DNA from: JBFWVD01 sp050246915
GTDB taxonomy: Bacteria > Actinomycetota > Acidimicrobiia > Acidimicrobiales > Ilumatobacteraceae
DNA: 57,973 bases
Direction: 5' to 3'
Assembly: GCA_050246915.1 (NCBI GenBank)
Contig: JBFWVD010000030.1
Span: 1-57,973, forward strand
Below the pieces are notes generated by a model. It worked only from the letters and a program-made list of their open reading frames with translations, searched no databases and was not told the DNA's origin. How positions within the stretch are numbered: position 1 is the stretch's first letter; every line of letters begins with the position of its first letter. The position numbers and the translations under genes were made by a program. Shown here piece after piece: positions 27,032 to 36,521 of the stretch.

Positions 27032-27928
27032 ATGCCGTTCGCGTTCGACTCGGACGAGGCGGCGCAGACGGCGGTCGACGACTGGGTTCGGCGCAACTCA
27101 CCATCGTCGACGGCACGCGACCTCGTCCAGTTCGAACGTGAACACCTTGAGCTGTTCGGTAAACGATACGGCCACCTGCATGTTCAGTTCGACGTCGCCT
27201 TCGACCAACTCGTCGCCGTTGTCGAACAGGTCAACTACGTCGAGAAGAGCAGTTGGCCACAACATCGTGCGCTGCAGTACATCCTGCTTTCTCACAACTT
27301 GAAGGCGTTTATCTCCGCCATGGATCGGCTCAGCAAGGGCTACTACGAGGACTCTGCCGTGCTCAGTCGTACCTTGTACGAGACGTTTCTGCGTGCGATC
27401 TTCATCTCGTGCCATAGCGACGATCCGTGGGGGGCATTCCCCGTTCCATCACTGAAGGGCACACCCAAGTTCAACGCGACAAACTTTGCCCGAGACGTTC
27501 TGCGCCTCGACTGGCACCCGATCTACTCGACGATGTCCGCCGTCGCGCACTCGAACTTTCCCCGGGTTGGCTCGTCTCTCCGTCGAATCGAGACCCGAGT
27601 CGGTGACCCGGAGGTCTTTGGGCTCAGCTTCGAGGACGACCCCAAGACCCTCGAATTCGCTGCCGCGTTTCTCCCGTTCCTGCTCGCTGCCTACTCCCGC
27701 CTCGTCGTTGAACGCTTCGTTGGCGACGCAGCGGTGAGGAATCCGGACCAGTTGGAGACGGCGCGAGAGTCAGTCGAATGGATGTCATTCATGCTGTCCA
27801 CGAACGAGAAGGCCATCTGGCAGCGAACTGCTGTAGATCTGGACTACCTCTTCGACCTGCTCGACGTCGCTGACTCGGGTGGGGACTGGCGGGCGGTCGC
27901 CGAACTGCGACCGACTGTCACGAGGTAG
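27032..27928 (+). CDS. Hypothetical helical protein
   Basis: A 298-aa protein I cannot assign with confidence. It is largely helical, with FEREHLELFGKRYGHLHVQF, a central YYEDSAVLSRTLYETFLRAIF and AAAFLPFLLAAYSRLVVERF. The central helix with an acidic and arginine pattern recalls DUF5677-type proteins, which are often found on mobile elements. No signal peptide or clear membrane segment is seen. It lies 126 bases after the relaxase in the same direction, without an obvious ribosome site. Its lower GC at third positions than the relaxase suggests separate origin as cargo. Confidence 0.7.
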   Translation: MPFAFDSDEAAQTAVDDWVRRNSPSSTARDLVQFEREHLELFGKRYGHLHVQFDVAFDQLVAVVEQVNYVEKSSWPQHRALQYILLSHNLKAFISAMDRLSKGYYEDSAVLSRTLYETFLRAIFISCHSDDPWGAFPVPSLKGTPKFNATNFARDVLRLDWHPIYSTMSAVAHSNFPRVGSSLRRIETRVGDPEVFGLSFEDDPKTLEFAAAFLPFLLAAYSRLVVERFVGDAAVRNPDQLETARESVEWMSFMLSTNEKAIWQRTAVDLDYLFDLLDVADSGGDWRAVAELRPTVTR

Positions 27929-28062
27929 ACCGCAGCCACACGCGGTGCCTCGAGTTGCTGGCGTGACGCAAACCAGGCCTGGTTCCAAGTGGGCGACCTC
28001 GCGTCAAGTCGCTCGGCGGTCCAGCCTTGGGAGAGCGCCCACGTCGACATCCAGACGTGACG

Positions 28063-28248
28063 TCAAGAGCCACTGAAGAAGCCCTCGGAGTGTTCCAATG
28101 CTGCCTGTTCAGCGACCCAGCCCATGAGCGCCTCCTCCGTTGCAGTTGCGAGGGTGAGGCAGGGCCGGGGTCCACGGGCAAGCCATCGCACGGCGGTGAC
28201 GAACTGGTCCCAGACTTCGAGTTCGGTGTCGATGTCATCGTCGGGCAT
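28063..28248 (-). CDS. Small protein downstream of ardC
   Basis: A 61-aa acidic protein (MPDDDIDTELEVWDQFVTAV then RWLARGPRPCLTL) ending EQAALEHSEGFFSGS. AAGGAG lies six bases before the ATG and overlaps the end of the ArdC gene, so it is a true last gene of the coupling protein/ArdC operon. Function unknown. Small acidic partners of this kind are common next to conjugation accessory genes. Confidence 0.75.
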   Translation of the reverse strand: MPDDDIDTELEVWDQFVTAVRWLARGPRPCLTLATATEEALMGWVAEQAALEHSEGFFSGS

Positions 28249-28259
28249 GGTGTGCTCCT

Positions 28260-29567
28260 TCATCTCGTCGGGACGGCCATGTCGACGGCTGGACCGGTGG
28301 CCATCTGCGCCCATTTCCGGATCAGGCGGAGGCCGTGGCCCTCTGTCGGTGTCGGCGTTGGTGTGCTGTATGCGTCGGCCAGCGCGCTTCGCACCATGGC
28401 GGGCTCGTACAACGGCTGTGCTGGATGGTCGACGGTGTCGAACGGATGGATGGCGGTCATCGCGATCGACGCGGTCTGTCGGTCGACTCCGAGCTGCCGG
28501 AAGGTTGCTGCGGTTTCGCCAGCGTCGAAGCCGGCGGAGGCGAGCAGTGCCGCGATCCGTTCCGGTGCTGCGCGACCGAGTAGCTCCGCACGATCGGCGG
28601 AGAGGAGACGATCGCCGGCACGGGCCAGCTGATCCTCGACCGTCGTCGTGACGGGTCCGGCCTGGGCGAGGGCGAGCAGGTCGGGGGTGAGGTCGATGGC
28701 AAGACGGTTCTCGAGCCGGTCGATCAGCGTTGAGGTCGCGCCGAGTACTCGTTCGGCGGTGGCCTTGACGACGTCGACGGAGCCGGCCCAGCCGGACACG
28801 TACGGCACGGTGTACTGCTGCGAGTCGACGCCGACGCGATCGCACAACAGGTACGCGACCGATTCGGCCTTGACCTCGGCGATGTGGCGGCCGCTCTCGC
28901 GCGCGCTGGTCTCGTGGCCCATCGTCGCGTGAGCCCATTCGTGGAGCAGCGTCTTGAGTCGCTGGGGTGGCTCGAGGTCGTCGTGGATGCGGACCTCGCG
29001 GCTCGTGAAGCTGGTCTGCCCATTCCACATCGCGCCTCTCGCACGTTCGACGAGACCAACCCGGTACCCGTCGATGGCAAGCTCGGCCACGACTGCATCC
29101 CACACCCGCACCGGCGCGTCGTCACCTTGGACGAGCTCCGGCGTCGGGGGCTCCGGCAGTGCGGGTGCCCGGTCGAGCTGCGACTGATGGAACACCGGCA
29201 CAGGCTTGAACCCGCGCACACCCGCGGAGACGACGCGCTCGTCACCGGTCTGCTCGTCGATGACACGCCGGGTTGCGGTCATCGGTGCGTAGATCCACAG
29301 CGCCTTCTCGCCCTTGGCGACCTGGCAGGTCCCGCCACCTTCGGCAGGCACCCGGGTCCACGTCTTGTAGGAGGCAGTGAGGCCGTCGGGTTCGACGCCA
29401 CGGTCCACCAGCTGACAGGCGATGAGGAGCCGATTCTGTGGGCTGTAGCGGTGGAAATGGGCGGATTCGGCGACGAACCGGATGAAGTCCTCCCCCGACA
29501 CGAGCTGCTCGACTCGTTCGACGAGTGCCTCGTGCAGCCGGGTGAGGCGTTCGTCGTCGGGCTTCAC
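28260..29567 (-). CDS. ArdC-like antirestriction protein (ssDNA-binding metallopeptidase)
   Basis: A 435-aa protein. The N-terminal domain has the ArdC ssDNA-binding pattern (FVAESAHFHRYSPQNRLLI, ASYKTWTRVPAEGGGTCQVA, GEKALWIYAP). A zincin-like domain follows with LLHEWAHATMGH (HExxH at 209-213) and the downstream AEVKAESVAYLLC, the likely third ligand region. ArdC proteins coat or protect incoming single-stranded DNA against restriction during conjugation. The ATG overlaps the coupling-protein stop by four bases, so both are expressed together. The last 150 residues are variable. Confidence 0.88.
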   Translation of the reverse strand: MKPDDERLTRLHEALVERVEQLVSGEDFIRFVAESAHFHRYSPQNRLLIACQLVDRGVEPDGLTASYKTWTRVPAEGGGTCQVAKGEKALWIYAPMTATRRVIDEQTGDERVVSAGVRGFKPVPVFHQSQLDRAPALPEPPTPELVQGDDAPVRVWDAVVAELAIDGYRVGLVERARGAMWNGQTSFTSREVRIHDDLEPPQRLKTLLHEWAHATMGHETSARESGRHIAEVKAESVAYLLCDRVGVDSQQYTVPYVSGWAGSVDVVKATAERVLGATSTLIDRLENRLAIDLTPDLLALAQAGPVTTTVEDQLARAGDRLLSADRAELLGRAAPERIAALLASAGFDAGETAATFRQLGVDRQTASIAMTAIHPFDTVDHPAQPLYEPAMVRSALADAYSTPTPTPTEGHGLRLIRKWAQMATGPAVDMAVPTR

Positions 29568-31492
29568 GCCGCCCTCTTCTCATCGGCCGGTGCTGGCAGT
29601 GGTGGCCCGCCCTTGGCCAGGGCGCGGAGTCGTCGGTCCTTCCACCACTTCCGTCCCTTTACGACGACCGGAGGGATGTTGCCGTGGATCAGCAGTGCTT
29701 GACCGAGCGGCGCGAGACGCGGGACGTGATACGGGACGAGCGGTTCACGCTGCTCCGAACCCGACACCGAGCGTCGGCCACCGCTGGTATCGGTCGACCA
29801 TGATCTGCGCTCGACGTCCTCGTCGCCGGCGATCTTGGACTGATAGCCGAGGGTCGACTCGTCCGACGCTGACGGGAAGAACAGCTTGGTCGCGTGGTTC
29901 GTGATCACCGAGTTCGCGAGCCGCCCGTAGGCCTCTTCGATCTGGGCGAGGGACTGCCAGATCGTGACGAGCTGAATGCCGATCCCGGCACACGTCGAGG
30001 CGACTTGGGGCAGCCAGGCGAGGGGCATGTTGCCGGCTTCGTCGATCAGCATCAACAACGGCGCCCCGAGTTGGCGCCCGGCGACGTCCCACTCGTAGGC
30101 CTGGGCCTTGAGGTCCGACAAGAACCCACCCAGCACCGGAGCGAGGCGGTCGTAGTCGTCGAGGGGCACGACGAGATACAGGGTGTTCGCGTTGCCTTTC
30201 GGGGCGCCCATCAGCCACTCCAGATCGACCCAACTCGCGCCTTCCTCGTCAGCGCCGATGTCGGTGACGGCTTGCACGTGCGGGTCGAGGTACGGGTCGG
30301 CAACCGTCTGCGCGGTCGCGTACACCGACGACACGAGCCGTTCGTCCTTCGACCAGATCGCGTTCAGGTGCAATGCCGCTGCATCCGAGGCGATCCGCAT
30401 CGCTTCCTGATCCGAGTTCGCCTGGGCGTCGAGGATGGTGACGACCTCGGACACTTCATCGGTGTTGGGCTGGTCCTGTTTGAAGACCCAACGTGCGAGC
30501 TTGGCCATCGACGGGACCTCCGGATCGATGGCCGCCACACCGACGAGCCCGGTAAACAGGATCTTGCCCGAGTTCGCCCAGAAGTCTCCGCCGCCCTCGA
30601 TGCCCGCCTTTGGCGTCCAGGCCGCCAGCGCCTCCCCGGCCTTCTTCGCCCCCGACGGTGTCCCCGCGTTACGCAGTGGGGACCACCGCGCCAACTCCTC
30701 GGGAGCGATCTCCACCCACTGCTCCGTCGGGTTCACCGGTCTCCGGGTCACGATCCCCGCCGGGTCGAACACCCTCACCTGCCCGAGCTGTCGCCGACGA
30801 TGAATCGTCGCATCGAGCAAGTCGCGCTTCACCGACAGCAGCACGGCCGGACCGTCCCAGTCGAGCACCCCAGGGATCGCGCACTCGGCCGTCTTGCCCG
30901 ATCTCGACGGCCCAACGATCGCGACCGACGAGATGTCCCCCGTCGACGCACGCCATCGGATGCGACGACCGGCCGGTGCGAACTTTCGATTCTGGGTCGC
31001 GACGAGCCAGCGGCCGTAGCGGCCGACCACGAACCTGCCCGACTGCGGCCGCCGAATCAGCAACGGACGCAGCTCGCGACGGCTCGCGAACCTGGCCCGA
31101 ACATCGACCCCGAGCCGACGGCGACCAGAGCCCGAACCGCGCACCAACCGCACCACGACGGCCGCGACCGCAACGGCAACGACGGCGACGAGACCGGTCG
31201 CCGACCAATAGACCACGGGACCGGGCAGTTCCATCGCGGTCTCGGGTGGCCACGCCGAGCGCGGATCACCAGCGACGGACGCGAGACGCGGTAGCGCGCG
31301 GAGTGCGTCGCCGAGACCGGCGGTGAAGCGACGACCGGCGACTCGGGCTGCCACCGCAGCGCCAGCCCAAACCACCGCGCTCACCCCGATTCCGCCGGCA
31401 AGTGCAGCCGCGCCAAGTAGCTCGGCCGGCGACCAGCCCATCGAGATCTGGCCGTTCGATTGCGTGTTCGTCATGCGCGCAGCGTCCGACAT
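29564..31492 (-). CDS. Type IV coupling protein (VirD4/TraG-like)
   Basis: A 642-aa membrane ATPase that brings the relaxase-DNA complex to the secretion channel. It has two N-terminal membrane segments (about 24-52 and 92-116), Walker A GPSRSGKT (194-201) and Walker B LLMLIDEAGNMP (about 480), with TIWQSLAQIEEAYG and the TraG-like KLFFPSASDE after it. An internal ATG gives an alternative start six residues in. It heads a minus-strand operon with ArdC and a small protein. The region upstream holds a cluster of ACGCGACTG repeats. Confidence 0.93.
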   Translation of the reverse strand: MSDAARMTNTQSNGQISMGWSPAELLGAAALAGGIGVSAVVWAGAAVAARVAGRRFTAGLGDALRALPRLASVAGDPRSAWPPETAMELPGPVVYWSATGLVAVVAVAVAAVVVRLVRGSGSGRRRLGVDVRARFASRRELRPLLIRRPQSGRFVVGRYGRWLVATQNRKFAPAGRRIRWRASTGDISSVAIVGPSRSGKTAECAIPGVLDWDGPAVLLSVKRDLLDATIHRRRQLGQVRVFDPAGIVTRRPVNPTEQWVEIAPEELARWSPLRNAGTPSGAKKAGEALAAWTPKAGIEGGGDFWANSGKILFTGLVGVAAIDPEVPSMAKLARWVFKQDQPNTDEVSEVVTILDAQANSDQEAMRIASDAAALHLNAIWSKDERLVSSVYATAQTVADPYLDPHVQAVTDIGADEEGASWVDLEWLMGAPKGNANTLYLVVPLDDYDRLAPVLGGFLSDLKAQAYEWDVAGRQLGAPLLMLIDEAGNMPLAWLPQVASTCAGIGIQLVTIWQSLAQIEEAYGRLANSVITNHATKLFFPSASDESTLGYQSKIAGDEDVERRSWSTDTSGGRRSVSGSEQREPLVPYHVPRLAPLGQALLIHGNIPPVVVKGRKWWKDRRLRALAKGGPPLPAPADEKRAA

Positions 31493-31506
31493 CGATGTTG
31501 CGTTTC

Positions 31507-31626
31507 ACGCGACCGGTCGCAATCGACAACGCGACTGTCGACGCGACTGTCCGGATCGGCGCCACCGCTGACGCGACTACCGACCGCTGTTGTGGCCCGG
31601 TTGACCGGAATCCCGGCAGTCGCGTG
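31507..31626. repeat. Cluster of ACGCGACTG-type iterons in the divergent gap
   Basis: Copies on the plus strand lie at 31507 (ACGCGACCGG), 31529 and 31541 (ACGCGACTGTC twice, 12 bases apart) and 31571 (ACGCGACTACC). An inverted copy, GGCAGTCGCGT, lies at 31616. They occupy the 192-base gap between the coupling-protein gene and the divergent sigma-like gene. Such clusters are usually binding sites for a regulator or an oriT accessory protein. Which one is not decided by sequence. Confidence 0.6.
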
Positions 31627-31684
31627 CCCAGCAACAGTCAGCTCTCACCGTGCGTCCCCTCATCCACCCACAGGAGGACCACAC

Positions 31685-32383
31685 ATGACCGCCATCAACC
31701 TCGCCGACCGAAGCCTCGTTCTCGCGGCCACCCGCCTGACGACCGGCCGCCGAGCACAGCGTCTGACCATTCGCTGGGCACACGACCCCCATCTCCGAGG
31801 GCGGGCGCCGGCGGAACTGCTCGACACCCTCGCCCGACCTGGCCACCCCGATCACGACAACATCGTCCGAGGTCTCATCTCCCGCAGCCAACACCAGGAC
31901 GAGGACGCGACCATCCTGCTGCTCTGCGCGCTCCGACCCGGACTCTGGAAGCTCGCCCACGACTACCACCGAGCGCGTCTCAGCGAGGCCTTCGACGACC
32001 TCGTCGTGAACGCCGTCCACGTCATCGCCCGGACCGACCCCTCGATCGATCGCCTCTACGACCGAATCCTCGGCCGCGTCCGAGCCGCAACACCTCGCGC
32101 TTCCCGCGACCCGCACGTAGCCTCCACCGCCGCCGAACTTGCTGACATCCCCAGCGCCCAAGACCACGACATCGTTGACCAACTCCAAGCGCGCGACAAC
32201 CTCCGCCGTCTCGGCCAACTGCGTCGGGCAGACGCCCTCCGCCAAGCCGAATGGAACGACCTCGTCGCGGTGCGCGTCCACGGCATCTACGCCAGAGAGA
32301 TCGCGCGTGGCCGAACGACCAACCAAGTGCGCGCCGACATCAGCCGATTCAGCCATCGCCTCCAACGATTCCTCGCCGCGTAA
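31685..32383 (+). CDS. Hypothetical protein with weak sigma-70-like features
   Basis: A 232-aa basic protein with AGGAGG seven bases before the ATG. Residues around 75-125 (ILLLCALRPGLWKLAHDYHR and AFDDLVVNAVHVIARTDP) resemble sigma-70 region 2. The C-terminus (YAREIARGRTTNQVRADIS and RFSHRLQRF) has the look of a region 4 helix-turn-helix. The match is by eye and weak. It is transcribed divergently from the coupling-protein operon across the iteron cluster. A regulator of transfer genes is the natural guess, and an element-specific sigma factor is one form of it. Confidence 0.65.
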   Translation: MTAINLADRSLVLAATRLTTGRRAQRLTIRWAHDPHLRGRAPAELLDTLARPGHPDHDNIVRGLISRSQHQDEDATILLLCALRPGLWKLAHDYHRARLSEAFDDLVVNAVHVIARTDPSIDRLYDRILGRVRAATPRASRDPHVASTAAELADIPSAQDHDIVDQLQARDNLRRLGQLRRADALRQAEWNDLVAVRVHGIYAREIARGRTTNQVRADISRFSHRLQRFLAA

Positions 32384-32740
32384 CGCCTAGCTCCAAGTTC
32401 AAGCCTCGCCCGGTGGCGAAACCACGCCGACATTGGCGACCTGTCGACCCGCCAGCACCATCGGACGCTCAACGAGAAGGAGCCTTGCGGCCCGCACCAG
32501 AGTGCACATCAGACACACCGGGTGGCACACCCTCGTCGAGCCACCGAAGTCCGACGAACAAGTCCTCCCTCACATATGCGACGCAGCGGTCACGCACACC
32601 CCGGTCACCTCCACCAATGACACGGCAGCCGATAACGTCCGGCAGATCGCCCTGCGCGCCGGGCCGCCTTCTCGCAAAGGGCGGCTCGACCCGGCCGGGC
32701 CTCGAAGTTGCCCTCCGGCCCGTCCACGGGAGAACCGTCC
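32384..32740. other. Gap with no clear gene
   Basis: The only structure noted is an inverted repeat near 32666-32700 (GGGCCGCC ... GGCGGC, then CCCGGCC) just before the next gene, possibly an attenuator or terminator. Reading frames here look like shadows. Confidence 0.35.
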
Positions 32741-33157
32741 ATGCCCATGCACCCCGACTTCGCCATCCTCGACCGCCACGTCCTCCGCATCGCCCACGGC
32801 TCCCTACTCGACATCCCCCTTGACGCCGACCCAGAAGCCCAGGTCTGGATCGCCACCATCTGGCCCGACCAACATCAACCCGGCGGATGGGGACGTCTCA
32901 TCTGGGACCGGCACCCCAGCGGACGCGGCTGGACCATCCACCCGCTCACCCATCTCGGCGACATCATCGAGTTCGGAGCCGACCAACCATCAGTCCCAGA
33001 CCGATGGTACGGGTACGTACTCGACGCCGACGCCACAGCCATCCAGCTCGTCGGACCATTCACAGAACCCACATCGGCCCTCGAAGACGGCCGAGCATCC
33101 CTAACCCGCTGGCGAACTGAAACCGCCTCACTGCCCATCGCGCCATCGACTCAATAG
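32741..33157 (+). CDS. Small hypothetical element protein
   Basis: A 138-aa protein beginning MPMHPDFAILDRHVLRIAHG. It is rich in Trp and His (AQVWIATIWPDQHQPGGWG, WTIHPLTHLGD, RWYGYVLD). No known domain is recognised. The composition and codon use look coding, and similar small single-copy genes are usual on actinobacterial conjugative elements. No strong ribosome site is visible; an upstream in-frame ATG at 32708 is an alternative start. Confidence 0.6.
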   Translation: MPMHPDFAILDRHVLRIAHGSLLDIPLDADPEAQVWIATIWPDQHQPGGWGRLIWDRHPSGRGWTIHPLTHLGDIIEFGADQPSVPDRWYGYVLDADATAIQLVGPFTEPTSALEDGRASLTRWRTETASLPIAPSTQ

Positions 33158-33510
33158 TCCTTGATTCGCGCCCGCCGAGCAGATCGCCGGATCGGTGTGC
33201 CGTTCTCACAGGGGCGACGGACGTTCTGCGCTCACGGAGCACGCCGTTCTGTGCTCGCCGCCTACCGCCCCGTCGCAAGGAGCCGAATGCCGGGCTGGCG
33301 CGCGCTGTTCTCGGCGGCCCGGGGCGTGTGCTGTTCTCGTTGTGCTGTCGCGTCCTGCCGTCGGGCTGAACTGTGGCGGCAAGCCTTGGATTCGGTGCCT
33401 GCGCCGCGTGGGATGCCGAGTCGATGGCAAACAAGCTGCGGGATAACTCGATCGAGCAGCTCACTAGCTTGGGTCGATGAGTCTGACGGCGCGGGCAGGG
33501 TCCGTCAACT
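33158..33510. other. Gap with no clear gene
   Basis: Downstream ends of two convergent genes. Several TGTTCTCG/TTCTGTGCTC-like strings occur but do not form a regular repeat. Nothing further is supported. Confidence 0.35.
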
Positions 33511-36468
33511 CTACGGCCCCTGCGTCAAGGCCTTGACAGTGTCGGGATGTTGGAAGCGCACCTCATCGTGCGAGAAGCCGAGAAGAGTCGGGAGGAACCT
33601 CAGCGCCCCAGCCCATCCGTGGGTCAGCGGATCGCTCAGATCGACTCCGAAGGCTGCGCCGACGATCTCGCGTGTATCGCGTCGGTCACCTTCGGTTCGT
33701 TGCTCGATCCGGAAATGAATTCCGTGTTCACCGGTCCGGCTAGGTATTGCAACCCGATGAACAATCGAATGCGCGCCATCGACGAAACCGGGCATTGGCG
33801 GATTCACGACCAGCACGACGAATGACTCGAGAGGTGTCGGTTCGGACAAGCCGGCGTCTGGGACAGCGGCCACGAGAGATCGCGCGTCAGACATTCGAAG
33901 ATCAAAGCTCTCATGAATCATCCTCGCCAGGCTCGACTCCTCCAGCAGGATTTCACGGCGCGCCTGGTTGCGGTTGCACGCCGCAACCCGCTTCTGAAGA
34001 TCGACGACCTCAGACGTCACGGGATCCTCTCGCCGTGTCGAACCGTGATACCACCCGATTGTGCCTACTGATTGACCCGCCGGCAGCCCGAGTTGCTCGG
34101 CGAGTTGGAGTCGCGTGTACGGTCCCGGCGGTAGAACACCAGTCGGCTGATCCAGGCGCAGCACTGAGTCCGCGCCCAAAATCTCGATGACGATCTTGAT
34201 GTCGTTCTCCGTCCAGTACGCGTACCCCGTAGGCAAGTCCAAGTCGTACGCGAGCAACTCGTCGGAGGACAGACGTCCGCGAATCCAATTGCGAATCTGG
34301 TGACGGAAATAAAGATCCTCGGTGACCGACAAGTCGCGATGTGCTTCGGCCGGTCGGAGGCTGGTCGTGCTGAAGTCTCGGCCGTCGAGCCACGCCACCG
34401 CCCGAGCGAACCGCAACGACGGCACGACCGAGAACGGCAGGCGGACGACATCGTGGACCGTAAAGGACTCGTTCCACAGCTCGACCTTCAGGCCGCTCAG
34501 TTTGGTGGCCGCCGCGTCCCGATCGTCAGGCGAGTCAAATGAAACGCACGCGTGAATCGGAACGTTTGCATAGGAGCCACGAACGAAGAGCCCGGTGGGC
34601 GGGAAGCCGACCCGTCGTGTTCCTTCCCTTTCTCGCTGGTGGAAGTCGACGACCTGACGTGATCCCTCTGCAAGCGTTAGCCGACCTACGCCGAACCGCG
34701 CCATGTCAAACGCCCCTAGTCGGGAATGCACGACGCCCGCGAAAACCTGTGAGGCGATCTGTGCAATCGGCATCCGACCAAGTTCGGCGGCGGCGCGACC
34801 GATGACCACCTGAATGGTTTCGAGGCTACGCCAGGTCGGAACGGCGGCTGCCGCCTCGGCGGTCGCCTGCACGTACATAAGGCCAGCGTCTACCAGCCGC
34901 CCCAATGCATCTACTCCGCCGTCTCTGAGGCGAAAGACATCGCGGGCGTGAAGCAGCAACATGTCAGCAAGAATTGCTCGTTCGCCGTGTTTAGTTTCGA
35001 TGAGCTCGAGGGCGGCTGCTGCGATGGCGACCTCGTCCGAGCTCATGCTGATCGCTGCGGACAAGCCCTCCGCCGATTCCTGGAGGCTCGGATTGAAGGC
35101 CGCGACCCGCGCGTAGTCCGCGAAATCGGAGGGTGTCGGGGAAGGTCCATCGATTCGAGCCTGGAGCTCAGCGGTCGCCGTCACAGCCGAAACCGCTCGT
35201 AGGTCGTCGTCCAAGACGTGGGCCCAGATCGCGCGCCGCCGGAGCTCATGAAACCAGCCAGTGGAGTCGGGAATCATGAGCCCCGAGTCCGTCAGCCGTC
35301 TGCGAACAACGTGCCAGGCGATCTCATTCAGGCCGAGTAACGCGCACACCCGATCGATGGAGATTGGATCGACGAAGATCGCCAGCTTGGCTGCGACAAT
35401 TTGACTCGGCGTATCCAGTTCACGCCAAGCCTGCGTGACTCGCGCTCGGGTGATCGCGTCAGGCGATAGGGCCTCTAGTACTTCCGGGTCGGATGTGGCC
35501 TGCAGAAGACCGATCGCGTCCTGGATGTGGACGGGATATCCGTTTGTCGCGGCCACGACCGTTGCGGTCAGAGACTCGTCCAGCTCGGATGCCAAGAGCC
35601 ATTCGGATACGGCCGCTGGCTCCAGGCCACCCACCGGCACGTCACGCGCGCCGTTCATGATCAGCAGTTCGGCACGCTGCCGACTCGCAGCGTGCCAGGT
35701 AGTGAAGGACCCGCGAATGCTAACGCCGGACGGCAATCTCGCGATGATGTCCGCTAGCCGCTGCAGGTCCTCGTCGTTCAATCGATCCAGATCGTCGATG
35801 GCAAGCGCGACGTCAAGCGGCGTTGCCATTTCCTTGACTTCGTCGATGAGGGACAGGATCTGCTCGATCACGTCGTGGTCGCTCGCTGCGGTGATCCTCG
35901 ACTGAAGGGAGACGTTCTCCGATTCGGAGATTGACCGGGCGAACTCGCCGATCAGCATCCCTAGGTCTTCGCCCAACCTAGCCTTGACCAACCCGAGAAG
36001 GTGCCGCCCGACGGCGGACCGTATGTCGGCTAGCCGGCTGTCCTTCACCCGCTTGGCAGCCTCGACTATCCGTCGCCCGACGCGAGTCGCGGTGGGCTCG
36101 TCACTGGCAAGTGCCGCCACCACTGAACCCAACGACTCCAGCAACGCGAGCTGAAGACTCCCCGGCGCGTGGTTGGCTCGCACTGGTGCTGACGAAACCG
36201 TATTCGCGGATCTCTCCTGCACCTCGGCCAGTAGCGCTGACTTCCCGGTGCCAGAGTCCCCCACGAGGAGCACCAGCCCGTACTCCTGGCCGTTGACCAA
36301 ACTCTCGACGAGGTCCTCACGTCCGAACAGGGTCACGCTCTCAGTTTGCCGTTCGGTCTCACGGCTTTTCACGTCTAGCAACGAAACGCCCAGAACACGC
36401 GGCGCCGAACCCCACCCGCCCGACCCGCCAACTGGCGCACACCACGGCGCATCGGCGCTCCAACTCAT
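33511..36468 (-). CDS. Large STAND-type NTPase
   Basis: Up to 985 aa. A P-loop NTPase domain sits at the N-terminus: TLFGREDLVESLV, Walker A LVGDSGTGKS (70-77) and Walker B ALAIDDLDRL (Asp225/226), then a winged-helix-like SQIVAAKLAIFVDPISIDRV region. A helical section follows, and a C-terminal half of about 400 residues matches nothing I know. This layout (ATPase, helical arm, unknown sensor) fits signal-transducing STAND ATPases. The GTG at 36336, directly before TLFGRED, may be the real start; neither start has a strong ribosome site. It is divergent, with a 53-base gap, from a nuclease-like gene. Confidence 0.75.
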   Translation of the reverse strand: MSWSADAPWCAPVGGSGGWGSAPRVLGVSLLDVKSRETERQTESVTLFGREDLVESLVNGQEYGLVLLVGDSGTGKSALLAEVQERSANTVSSAPVRANHAPGSLQLALLESLGSVVAALASDEPTATRVGRRIVEAAKRVKDSRLADIRSAVGRHLLGLVKARLGEDLGMLIGEFARSISESENVSLQSRITAASDHDVIEQILSLIDEVKEMATPLDVALAIDDLDRLNDEDLQRLADIIARLPSGVSIRGSFTTWHAASRQRAELLIMNGARDVPVGGLEPAAVSEWLLASELDESLTATVVAATNGYPVHIQDAIGLLQATSDPEVLEALSPDAITRARVTQAWRELDTPSQIVAAKLAIFVDPISIDRVCALLGLNEIAWHVVRRRLTDSGLMIPDSTGWFHELRRRAIWAHVLDDDLRAVSAVTATAELQARIDGPSPTPSDFADYARVAAFNPSLQESAEGLSAAISMSSDEVAIAAAALELIETKHGERAILADMLLLHARDVFRLRDGGVDALGRLVDAGLMYVQATAEAAAAVPTWRSLETIQVVIGRAAAELGRMPIAQIASQVFAGVVHSRLGAFDMARFGVGRLTLAEGSRQVVDFHQREREGTRRVGFPPTGLFVRGSYANVPIHACVSFDSPDDRDAAATKLSGLKVELWNESFTVHDVVRLPFSVVPSLRFARAVAWLDGRDFSTTSLRPAEAHRDLSVTEDLYFRHQIRNWIRGRLSSDELLAYDLDLPTGYAYWTENDIKIVIEILGADSVLRLDQPTGVLPPGPYTRLQLAEQLGLPAGQSVGTIGWYHGSTRREDPVTSEVVDLQKRVAACNRNQARREILLEESSLARMIHESFDLRMSDARSLVAAVPDAGLSEPTPLESFVVLVVNPPMPGFVDGAHSIVHRVAIPSRTGEHGIHFRIEQRTEGDRRDTREIVGAAFGVDLSDPLTHGWAGALRFLPTLLGFSHDEVRFQHPDTVKALTQGP

Positions 36469-36521
36469 GACCTCGGGAAACTCGGGGAATCTCTGTCACA
36501 CCGACGCGCAAAACTGGATTC

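Noticed and set aside
28063..29103. Long Arg-rich open frame overlapping ArdC
   Set aside because: It is out of frame with the clear ArdC gene; only its last 61 codons, with their own ribosome site, are real.
33158..33510. Repeated TGTTCTCG/TTCTGTGCTC strings as LexA-like sites or a small array
   Set aside because: They are irregular in spacing and lack dyad symmetry.
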